NCBI GenBank assembly: GCA_003511945.1
Contig: DOJA01000247.1
Span: 853-8,209 of the forward strand
Length of the DNA: 7,357 nucleotides
From: Phycisphaerales bacterium
GTDB taxonomy: Bacteria > Planctomycetota > Phycisphaerae > Phycisphaerales > UBA1924
Direction of reading: 5' to 3'
The stretch's first letter is position 1. Every line of letters starts with the position of its first letter. Positions 1 to 5,144 of the stretch are shown piece after piece. The position numbers and the translations under genes were made by a program. The notes beneath the pieces were generated by a model, which saw only the letters and a list, made by a program, of their open reading frames with translations, had not been told where the DNA came from and searched no databases.

Positions 1-1402
1 AGCGCTCGGCGATGGTCGGATCGTCCGACCTGGGGCGGGTGAGCGGGCACAGGGGCGCGGGGTAGTCGATCACGAAGGTCGGCTTCGCGGGGTCGATCGC
101 TTCCTCGGCAAAGTCAAAGAGCGCGCCCACGATCAGCGCCGGGTCGAGCGCCTCGCCCTTCTTGCCCCGGGTCGCCACGCCCCGCTTCGCCGCCTCCTTG
201 AGCGCCCGCGCGTGGTCGGTCATGGGGAAGCCCAGCGTGCGCTCGAAGAGGTCGGCGTACTTCACCTGCGCAAAGGGCGGCCCGTAGTCGATCTCGACCC
301 CGGCGCTGCGGACACGGAGCGGGGCGCCAGGCCCGACCACCTCGCGGGCGCACGCGCGGAACATGCCCTCGGTCAGCTCCATCATGGTGCGGTAGTCCCC
401 GAACGCCTCGTAGATCTCCAGCATGGAGAACTCGGGGTTGTGGCTGCGGTCCATGCCCTCGTTGCGGAAGTTCCGCGACCACTCGTAGACGCGGGGCATC
501 CCCCCGACGAGCAGTCGCTTGAGGTACAGCTCCGGCGCCACGCGCATGAACAGGTCGATGCCCAGCGCATTCAGGTGCGTGACGAAGGGGCGCGCCGCCG
601 CCCCGCCGGCCTGGGCCTGGAGGGTGGGGGTCTCCACTTCCACGAACCCGCGCTGCGCGAGGTACGCGCGGATGACCGACGCCAGGCGCGAGCGCAGCAT
701 GAACACCCGCATCGACTCGGGGTTCGACCACAGGTCGATATACCGCCGGCGCGAGCGCAGCTCGACATCCGCCAGCCCCTTGCGCTTCTCCGGGGGCGGG
801 GCCAGACTCTTGGCCCCCATCTCCAGCCCCGAGGCCCACACCGTGACCTCCCCCGTCCTGGTGCGCATCAGCGGCCCGCGCGCCACCACGATGTCCCCCA
901 GGTCCAGCGCCTTGGCCACCTCGAACCCCGGCGCGGCGCAGTCGCGCTGGCTGATGGCCACCTGCAGGTCCGCTGCCGCCCCGGCGCACGAGCCCCCGGG
1001 CGCCGCTTCCTCCGCCGACGCCGAGGTGTGGTCCCGCAACTGGAGCCACACGAGCTTGCCCGCGTCACGCTTGAGGACCACCCGCCCGGCGACCCCCACC
1101 ACCGGGCGCGGATCACACTCTCCCTCCCCCCCTGGGGGAGGGCCGGGGAGAGGGACGCCCGTCGCCCCCGTCCCACCCTTGGCGGCGTTCTTCCGCGCCT
1201 CCTCGATCCGCTTCCACGCCTCGTCGGCCTTCTCATCAAACCGCGACCGCGCCTCGCCGATGGTCACCAGCCCGTCGGTCCGGTGGCCGTAGGGGTCCGC
1301 GCCCAGCGCGCGGAGGGCGTCGCGGTTGGTGCGGCGCTGCGCCTCGGCCCAGTGCGGATCCTCCGTGTGCGGCGGGTGCTGTGCTTCCGATCGCTCTGCC
1401 AT
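1..1402 (-). CDS. lysS: Lysyl-tRNA synthetase, class II (3' end truncated by window)
   Basis: This enzyme charges tRNA(Lys) with lysine in the cytoplasm using ATP. The 467 visible codons hold an N-terminal segment, an OB-fold anticodon-binding domain (about residues 96-190, beginning VAGRVVLKRD) and the start of the class II catalytic core. Motif 1 lies near residue 257 (FVEVETPTLQ, then GGAAARPFVTHLNAL). Motif 2 is NFRNEG at 311-316, followed by HNPEFSMLEIYEAFGDY. The frame is open to base 1 and ends in DYPAPLCPLTRPRSDDP; relatives usually have SPLAK at that point. Roughly the last 80-100 residues, with motif 3, are missing from the window. The ATG at 1402 has no Shine-Dalgarno sequence; a nearby ATG at 1412 is out of frame. 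Two low-complexity insertions stand out: residues 76-95, encoded by a palindromic repeat, and about 126-143 within the OB-fold. Family assignment is very secure. Confidence 0.96.
   Translation of the reverse strand, partial: MAERSEAQHPPHTEDPHWAEAQRRTNRDALRALGADPYGHRTDGLVTIGEARSRFDEKADEAWKRIEEARKNAAKGGTGATGVPLPGPPPGGEGECDPRPVVGVAGRVVLKRDAGKLVWLQLRDHTSASAEEAAPGGSCAGAAADLQVAISQRDCAAPGFEVAKALDLGDIVVARGPLMRTRTGEVTVWASGLEMGAKSLAPPPEKRKGLADVELRSRRRYIDLWSNPESMRVFMLRSRLASVIRAYLAQRGFVEVETPTLQAQAGGAAARPFVTHLNALGIDLFMRVAPELYLKRLLVGGMPRVYEWSRNFRNEGMDRSHNPEFSMLEIYEAFGDYRTMMELTEGMFRACAREVVGPGAPLRVRSAGVEIDYGPPFAQVKYADLFERTLGFPMTDHARALKEAAKRGVATRGKKGEALDPALIVGALFDFAEEAIDPAKPTFVIDYPAPLCPLTRPRSDDPTIAER
1118..1177. 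repeat. GC-rich palindromic repeat inside lysS coding sequence
   Basis: Positions 1118-1154 form a near-palindrome: CTCTCCC...GGGAGGG...GGGGAGAG around an inner CTCCCCC/GGGGGAG hairpin. Next to it, 1167-1177 read on the minus strand is GGTGGGACGGG, the same 11-mer that opens the intergenic palindrome at 3298. The block is translated in frame within lysS as a Gly/Pro-rich stretch (GGTGATGVPLPGPPPGGEGE, residues 76-95), between the N-terminal segment and the OB-fold. Sequences of this CTCTCCC...GGGGAGAGGG style recur between genes in many GC-rich bacteria (my recollection, not checked here). I infer a dispersed repeat that entered the gene. Confidence 0.6.
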
Positions 1403-1410
1403 AGGCCGCC

Positions 1411-1416
1411 ATGCTA
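1411..1416 (-). promoter_or_regulatory. Putative -10 hexamer of lysS
   Basis: On the minus strand the hexamer TAGCAT (4 of 6 matches to TATAAT) ends 8 nt before the lysS ATG at 1402. There is no Shine-Dalgarno sequence between them, so a transcript from here would be leaderless or nearly so. No clear -35 box is visible. This is weak alone and gains weight from the same layout at three other genes in the window. Confidence 0.3.
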
Positions 1417-1432
1417 CGCGCTGGGGCCGCGC

Positions 1433-1448
1433 GCCGGGGGTGCCCGGC
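1433..1448 (-). terminator. Hairpin between the zinc-ribbon gene and lysS
   Basis: GCCGGG (1433-1438) and CCCGGC (1443-1448) form a 6-bp stem with a 4-nt loop in the 59-bp gap after the minus-strand gene ending at 1462 and before lysS. No T-run follows, so it could be a weak or factor-dependent terminator, or chance in GC-rich DNA. Confidence 0.25.
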
Positions 1449-1461
1449 ATCCCAAGCTTGC

Positions 1462-2115
1462 TCAGTTACAGAGGTCGGTCCTGTCTGGCCCTGGCCCGGG
1501 GGCAGGTTCGCTGAAGGGACGCGTCCAGCGCGCGATCATGGAGCCGCACTCTGGGCAGACTGGTGAAGAGATCCCTCGCAGGTCGTACCCGCACTTCGTG
1601 CAACTCGTGTGCGCCTGCCCAAAGTCAAACCCGCAATGCGGGCACTTCCGCAGCCCCTTCCTCCGGTTGTCGAAGCAGCACGACGGGCACCGGCCGTCGA
1701 AGATCGTCAGTCGCGGCACCAGCCGTCGGACGACCAGCGCCACGCAAACGGTCACGATCGCTGTGATGCCGACGATCGACCCCGCGCCGAACCACGGCGT
1801 CATGACGGCCGCCCCGATCAGCGTGATGAGCAGCGCCGGCCCAACAAACCATGGCCCCGCGCGTCTCATCGAACGGTCCCACAGCAGCCATGCGCCAATC
1901 GGCGCTGCGAACAGCGCGCCATAGACCAGGCCGCTCAGCGGCAGCGCGCCAAACGCCGCAAGGACCGCGAGCCAGCCGCGTCCCGCCGACAGGGAGTAGT
2001 GCCTCGAGAACAGCGCGCAGAACGGCAGGCCAAGAATGACCCCGAACAGGAAGCCCCAGCCGACCATCGCCGCGGCCACATCCGCTCGCCGAAAGAATGT
2101 GTGCCGCCGCTTCAC
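1462..2115 (-). CDS. Membrane protein with two C-terminal zinc ribbons (CGYDLRG type)
   Basis: The function is unknown. The 217-residue product has a basic N-terminus (VKRRHTFFRR), then hydrophobic segments at about 18-36, 48-79 (probably two helices) and 89-129 (probably two helices). A cytosolic-type tail follows with two four-cysteine zinc sites: C143xxC146 with C158xxC161, and C172xxC175GYDLRG with C187PEC190. The second motif is, to my knowledge, a recurrent short domain of planctomycete proteins. The GTG at 2115 is chosen because the long upstream extension of this frame is only antisense to the phosphofructokinase gene, and a -10-like box sits 6 nt before it. An in-frame ATG at residue 17 would cut into the first membrane helix. 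The gene lies 59 bp upstream of lysS on the same strand and diverges from pfkA, so co-transcription with lysS is possible. Gene reality is likely; its role is open. Confidence 0.78.
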   Translation of the reverse strand: MKRRHTFFRRADVAAAMVGWGFLFGVILGLPFCALFSRHYSLSAGRGWLAVLAAFGALPLSGLVYGALFAAPIGAWLLWDRSMRRAGPWFVGPALLITLIGAAVMTPWFGAGSIVGITAIVTVCVALVVRRLVPRLTIFDGRCPSCCFDNRRKGLRKCPHCGFDFGQAHTSCTKCGYDLRGISSPVCPECGSMIARWTRPFSEPAPGPGPDRTDLCN

Positions 2116-2121
2116 ATCCGA

Positions 2122-2127
2122 AGTATC
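2122..2127 (-). promoter_or_regulatory. Putative -10 hexamer of the zinc-ribbon gene
   Basis: Minus-strand GATACT (4 of 6 to TATAAT) ends exactly 6 nt before the GTG at 2115. No Shine-Dalgarno sequence lies between them. Transcription starting at the usual distance would begin at the start codon itself, giving a leaderless mRNA. It sits back to back with the pfkA hexamer in a 54-bp divergent spacer. Confidence 0.4.
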
Positions 2128-2156
2128 CCATCCCGCGCCAGTTTCCCCTAGGCCCC

Positions 2157-2162
2157 TACACT
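2157..2162 (+). promoter_or_regulatory. Putative -10 hexamer of the phosphofructokinase gene
   Basis: TACACT (4 of 6 to TATAAT) ends 7 nt before the ATG at 2170. The spacer CACTCCG has no Shine-Dalgarno sequence. No good -35 box is seen 16-18 nt upstream. The position suits a leaderless transcript. Confidence 0.4.
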
Positions 2163-2169
2163 CACTCCG

Positions 2170-3285
2170 ATGCCCCCCACCAGACGCATCGGCCTCTTCA
2201 CCGGCGGGGGCGACTGCCCCGGGCTCAACGCCGTCATCCGCGCCGTCACCAAGAACGCCATCCTCAACCACGGGCTCGAAGTCGTCGGCATCGAGGACGG
2301 CCTGCTCGGGCTCATCGAGAACCGCTGCCGGCCCCTCTCCTTCAACGATGTCTCCGGCATCCTCCAGTTCGGCGGCACGATCCTGGGCTCCTCCAACAAG
2401 GCCAATCCACGCCGCTTCCCCACCGCCAGGAACCCCGACGGCTCCCTGGTCTTCTCCGACATGACCGAGCGATGCGTCGAGCACGCCCGCGCGCACCGGA
2501 TCGACGCCATCGTCGCGATCGGGGGCGACGGCACGATGTCCGCCTGTCGAGCACTTGTCGAGCGGGGCCTCAACTTCATCGGCGTGCCCAAGTCCATCGA
2601 CAACGACCTCTTCGGCACCGACCTCACCTTCGGGTTCCTCACCGCGGTCCAGATCGCCTCCGACGCCCTCGATCGGGTTCACACCACCGCGTCGTCCCAC
2701 GGACGGATCATGGTCGTCGAGGTCATGGGGCGCAACGCCGGGTGGATCTCCCTGTACTCCGGGCTCGCGGGGGGTGCGGATGTCATCCTCATCCCCGAGA
2801 TTCCCTACGACACAACCGCCATCGTTCGCGCGATCGAGCAGCGCGCCGCCCGGGGCCGCAAGGCGACGATCATCTGTATTGCCGAGGGCGCCAAACCCAA
2901 GGGCGGCCTCCAGGCCGTCGGACGCATCGACCCCTCCAGCCCCGACCCCGTGCGCCTCGGCGGCATCGGCGCCATGCTCGCCGGGGAACTCGAGGACCGC
3001 ACCGGCCAGGAGACCCGCGTCACCGTGCTCGGCCATGTCCAGCGCGGCGGGACGCCCACTGCTGCCGACCGTGTGCTCGCGACCGAGTTCGGCTTCCACG
3101 CCGCCGATCTGCTGGCGTCGGGCGCCCGCAACCGCCTGATCGTCCGCCAGGACGGACGCATCACCGACATCGACATCGCCGACGCCGCCGACAAGCAGCG
3201 TCTGATCCCCTCCGACCACTCGATGCTCCGCGCCGCACGAGCCGTCGGCACCTGCATGGGGGATGAAGAGTCCCTCACAGAATGA
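2170..3285 (+). CDS. pfkA: 6-phosphofructokinase (ATP- or PPi-dependent, group III-like)
   Basis: The enzyme phosphorylates fructose 6-phosphate to fructose 1,6-bisphosphate, the committing step of glycolysis, in the cytoplasm. The 371-residue protein has the family motifs in order: phosphate-donor loop GGGDCPGLNAVIR (12-24), GGDGT (118-122), PKSIDND (140-146) with catalytic Asp144, substrate-binding Arg179, MGRNAGW (186-192), and GHVQRGGTPT (288-297). It is longer than the 320-residue E. coli PfkA. By alignment in my head, Gly121 corresponds to E. coli Gly104, which favours ATP. Lys141 corresponds to Gly124, and lysine there is typical of PPi enzymes and some group III ATP enzymes. The donor therefore cannot be settled from sequence; ATP is slightly favoured. 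The ATG at 2170 fits the conserved N-terminus, which starts directly with RRIGLFTGGGDCPG. The gene is divergent from the zinc-ribbon gene and stands alone. Confidence 0.94.
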   Translation: MPPTRRIGLFTGGGDCPGLNAVIRAVTKNAILNHGLEVVGIEDGLLGLIENRCRPLSFNDVSGILQFGGTILGSSNKANPRRFPTARNPDGSLVFSDMTERCVEHARAHRIDAIVAIGGDGTMSACRALVERGLNFIGVPKSIDNDLFGTDLTFGFLTAVQIASDALDRVHTTASSHGRIMVVEVMGRNAGWISLYSGLAGGADVILIPEIPYDTTAIVRAIEQRAARGRKATIICIAEGAKPKGGLQAVGRIDPSSPDPVRLGGIGAMLAGELEDRTGQETRVTVLGHVQRGGTPTAADRVLATEFGFHAADLLASGARNRLIVRQDGRITDIDIADAADKQRLIPSDHSMLRAARAVGTCMGDEESLTE

Positions 3286-3297
3286 CCCTTCCTCCCC

Positions 3298-3321
3298 GGT
3301 GGGACGGGCGGCCCGCCCGTC
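3298..3321. repeat. Perfect GC palindrome in the pfkA-tatD spacer
   Basis: The 19-mer GACGGGCGGCCCGCCCGTC at 3303-3321 is a perfect palindrome about its central base (9-bp arms). It is preceded by GGTG, so 3298-3308 reads GGTGGGACGGG, an 11-mer also found on the minus strand inside lysS (1167-1177). It starts 13 bp after the pfkA stop and has no T-run. It may act as a stem-loop at the 3' end of the pfkA mRNA, but it looks like a dispersed repeat family member. Confidence 0.5.
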
Positions 3322-3371
3322 TCTCACACCTTCTTCTCGAAGGCATTCGGTGAGCGGTCCTGGGCGTCCCC

Positions 3372-3377
3372 TATCCT
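3372..3377 (+). promoter_or_regulatory. Putative -10 hexamer of tatD
   Basis: TATCCT (4 of 6 to TATAAT) ends 6 nt before the GTG at 3384, and the spacer CACCCC has no Shine-Dalgarno sequence. The same hexamer occurs in the atpD promoter candidate at 6854. The position fits a leaderless transcript. Confidence 0.4.
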
Positions 3378-3383
3378 CACCCC

Positions 3384-4175
3384 GTGATCGACACGCACTG
3401 CCACCTCACCTTCCCCGACTACGCGGGGCGCGTGGACGAAGTGCTCGCCCGCGCCCGCGAGGCCGGCGTGACCGGCTGCGTCACCATCTCCACCACCACC
3501 CGCGACTGCCTCGACGCCCTCGCCCTCGCCGAGCGCTATGACAATGTCTGGTGCACCGCCGGCGTTCACCCGCTCTACGCGGACCAGGGGCCGCACGAGT
3601 GGGAGAACCTGCGCCGCGTCGCGCGCCACCCGCGCTGCGTGGGTTGGGGCGAGCTGGGGCTCGACAACCACTACGACCGCCCGCCCCGCCCGGTGCAGGA
3701 CGCGGTGCTCGAGGAGCAACTCGCGTTCATCGAGTCCTGTCGTCCGGAGATCGACCTGCCGGTCGAGGTCCACTGCCGCGAGGCCTTCGCTGACCTGATC
3801 CCCGTGCTGAAGCGCACGACCCTCGACCCCGCGCGGTTCGTGTTTCACTGCTTCACTGGCACGCCCGACGACGCCCGGCTCGTCCTGGACTTCGGCGCCT
3901 GGATCAGCTTCACCGGCGTCGTGACCTACAAGAACGCCCCCCTCGTCCGCGAGGCGGCGCGCCTCGTGCCCCTCGATCGCCTCATGGTCGAGACCGACGC
4001 CCCGTTCCTCTCCCCGGAGCCCTTCCGGGGCGTGCGGCCCAACGAGCCGCGCTTCGCCCGCGTCATCGCCGAGTGCCTCGCGGGCGTCCACGCCCTGCCC
4101 TGGGACGAGTTCCACGCGATCCTCAACGAGAACACGCGCCGGTTCTTCCCGAGGATGGGCGGGCACCCCGAATGA
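3384..4175 (+). CDS. tatD: TatD-family metal-dependent hydrolase (deoxyribonuclease type)
   Basis: The product belongs to the TatD branch of the amidohydrolase superfamily. These are cytoplasmic TIM-barrel enzymes that use divalent metals; characterised members have 3'-5' exonuclease activity on DNA or RNA, or D-aminoacyl-tRNA deacylase activity. At 263 residues it has the usual family length. All metal ligands appear present: DTHCH at 3-7 (His5, His7), Glu90 in GWGELGLD, His130 in VEVHCREA, His155 in FHCFTG and Asp205 in ETDAPFLSP. The C-terminus NENTRRFFPRM is the normal family ending, so the gene is complete. GTG at 3384 is the only start that keeps the first metal motif at residue 3. The stop codon abuts, or is formed by, the end of an insertion sequence. 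YcfH or YabD-like paralogues look alike, so the exact substrate is uncertain. Confidence 0.93.
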   Translation: MIDTHCHLTFPDYAGRVDEVLARAREAGVTGCVTISTTTRDCLDALALAERYDNVWCTAGVHPLYADQGPHEWENLRRVARHPRCVGWGELGLDNHYDRPPRPVQDAVLEEQLAFIESCRPEIDLPVEVHCREAFADLIPVLKRTTLDPARFVFHCFTGTPDDARLVLDFGAWISFTGVVTYKNAPLVREAARLVPLDRLMVETDAPFLSPEPFRGVRPNEPRFARVIAECLAGVHALPWDEFHAILNENTRRFFPRMGGHPE

Positions 4176-4187
4176 TACGGATCGTGA
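4173..4187 (+). repeat. Left inverted repeat of the IS630 remnant
   Basis: TGATACGGATCGTGA pairs with the right end at 4921-4935 with one mismatch. Its first three bases are the tatD stop codon. If the TA at 4176-4177 is the target duplication, the repeat proper starts at CGGATCGTGA. Confidence 0.65.
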
Positions 4188-4905
4188 GTAGACATCGTGC
4201 GCGTCCGGCGCATGATCGGGTTACGCGATCGCATCTGGTGTGGGATGGTGTGCGTGGCCAGGAGGCCCACCCGTGCAGATCGCCGAACGCGACGCCGACG
4301 ACCTCGTGAAGATGATGCGCCTGTCCCGGCGTGAGAAGGACGCCGACCAGAAGGGCCGCTCTCTCTGCGCGGCAAGGATGTGCAGCGCATCCTCGAACGC
4401 GAGTTCGGCGTGAAGTACACGCTCAGCGGGGCCTGCCCGCTCCTGCACCGGTTGGACTACTCGTGTCTGGCGCCGCGCCCGCGGCACGAGAAGCAGGACC
4501 TCGAAGCCCAGCGGCAGATCAGGGAGGACAGCGCCCCCCTGTTGTGAAGACCGTGCGCGCCGCGCTCGCGTCGCACGGCGGCCGCGTGCGCGTCTTCCTG
4601 AGGATGCTGAGCGATGAGCTGGACGAGCGCGAGCACGCCGTGCCCAACATGGACCAGGCGGGCTGGCACAAGGCAAGACGGCTCGTCGTGCCGGACAACA
4701 TGACGGTGCTGCACCTGCCGCCGTACGCGCCGGAGCTCAACCCGGTCGAGCGTCTGTGGGCGCACCTGCGTCAGCACGATCTGAGCAACCGCGTCTTCGA
4801 CGACTGTGCACACCTGCTCGACGCCGGCGCCCAGGCGTGGCAACTCCTCATGCCCGAACGCCTCCGCACCGTCTGCGCCTGCGACGACCCGCCGCGCGAG
4901 GATAG

Positions 4906-4935
4906 TCACGATGCGCACGATCACGATGCGTATCA
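4906..4935. repeat. Tandem 15-mer including the right inverted repeat of the IS
   Basis: TCACGATGCGCACGA (4906-4920) is followed directly by TCACGATGCGTATCA (4921-4935). The first 10 bases are identical. The second copy is the right terminal inverted repeat. The doubled end may be an extra transposase-binding site or a slippage product. Confidence 0.5.
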
Positions 4936-4974
4936 CAACTACGCCAATCTCCGCGCGAACCACTTCGAACATCT

Positions 4975-4998
4975 CGATCGGGCGCTCCGCCCCGATCG
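4975..4998. other. Inverted repeat downstream of the IS remnant
   Basis: CGATCGGG (4975-4982) pairs with CCCGATCG (4991-4998), and pairing can extend by CG/CG around one bulged base. No T-run follows on either strand. It could be a terminator for transcription leaving the tatD-IS region, but the function is unproven. Confidence 0.3.
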
Positions 4999-5036
4999 GT
5001 AATCGCCATGTCGCGTTCGGCGTGGGGCGCGGCGCA

Positions 5037-5059
5037 GGACGGCCACGAAAGTGCCGTCC
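5037..5059 (+). other. Hairpin with GAAA tetraloop upstream of bioY
   Basis: GGACGGCCAC (5037-5046), GAAA, GTGCCGTCC (5051-5059) gives nine pairs with one bulged C, closed by a GNRA-type loop. It lies before the bioY -10 candidate, so it is probably not in the bioY leader. It may instead end or stabilise upstream transcripts. Confidence 0.3.
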
Positions 5060-5106
5060 ACTTCTCCTCGCACCGCGGTGGGGACGAAGTCGGCGCCGCC
5101 CGTGTG

Positions 5107-5112
5107 TATAGT
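5107..5112 (+). promoter_or_regulatory. Putative -10 box of bioY
   Basis: TATAGT matches TATAAT at 5 of 6 positions and lies 32 bp before the bioY ATG, giving a leader of about 25 nt that contains the ribosome site. No convincing -35 element is seen. No BirA or BioR operator-like palindrome was recognised nearby. Confidence 0.5.
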
Positions 5113-5134
5113 CCGCCTCCGAACCCCGACCGCC

Positions 5135-5138
5135 GGAG
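5135..5138 (+). promoter_or_regulatory. Ribosome binding site of bioY
   Basis: GGAG lies 6 nt before the ATG at 5145 and fixes that start. This contrasts with the genes upstream, which have no such site. Confidence 0.65.
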
Positions 5139-5144
5139 ACGCTC

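Larger units (their letters stand above)
4173..4935. mobile_element. Degenerate IS630-type insertion sequence remnant
   Basis: About 760 bp bounded by imperfect inverted repeats: TGATACGGATCGTGA at 4173-4187, and 4921-4935, whose reverse complement is TGATACGCATCGTGA (14 of 15 identical). Matching continues inward as ATCGTGCGC after a 7-nt gap on the left. IS630 elements duplicate a TA target. TA occurs at 4176-4177 and 4931-4932, so the true ends may be those, with a palindromic target TGATATCA. The interior encodes a broken DDE transposase. The size is well under the 1.1-1.2 kb I would expect for an intact relative. The left end falls on the last codon of tatD, without damaging it. Confidence 0.72.
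4273..5002 (+). pseudogene. IS630-family transposase, broken by deletions and frameshifts
   Basis: The remains of the transposase lie in three reading frames. GTG at 4273, with a strong AGGAGG 7 nt upstream, opens VQIAERDADDLVKMM (to about 4358). The frame then jumps to LRGKDVQRILEREFGVKYT (about 4365 to a TGA at 4545), the winged-helix DNA-binding part, with most of the first helix-turn-helix missing. A third frame (about 4545 on) carries VKTVRAA...GRVRVF and then DQAGWHKARRL and PPYAPELNPVERLW. The segment with the first catalytic aspartate, expected just after RVRVF, is deleted. The second aspartate (codon 4652) and the glutamate (codon 4748, 32 residues later) remain. The last frame reads through the right inverted repeat to a TAA at 5000-5002, so the native C-terminus is also changed. 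The protein would be inactive. Only an intact copy elsewhere in the genome could move it. Confidence 0.8.

Noticed and set aside
212..1924. 570-residue plus-strand open frame across lysS
   Set aside because: It is antisense to a lysS frame with clear class II motifs and crosses into the next gene; its product is Arg/His/Pro-rich with no family motif. It is a GC-rich shadow frame.
2116..3327. N-terminal 404-codon extension of the minus-strand zinc-ribbon frame
   Set aside because: This part is exactly antisense to the phosphofructokinase gene and has Gly/Asp/Val-rich shadow composition. The protein begins at the GTG at 2115.
3324..4166. 280-residue minus-strand frame opposite tatD
   Set aside because: It mirrors tatD codon structure and shows no domain; the tatD metal ligands on the plus strand are complete.
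5060..5144. Biotin-dependent operator or riboswitch before bioY
   Set aside because: No BirA-type TTGTAACC palindrome or BioR-type TTATA-centred palindrome is visible, and the predicted leader is only about 25 nt.
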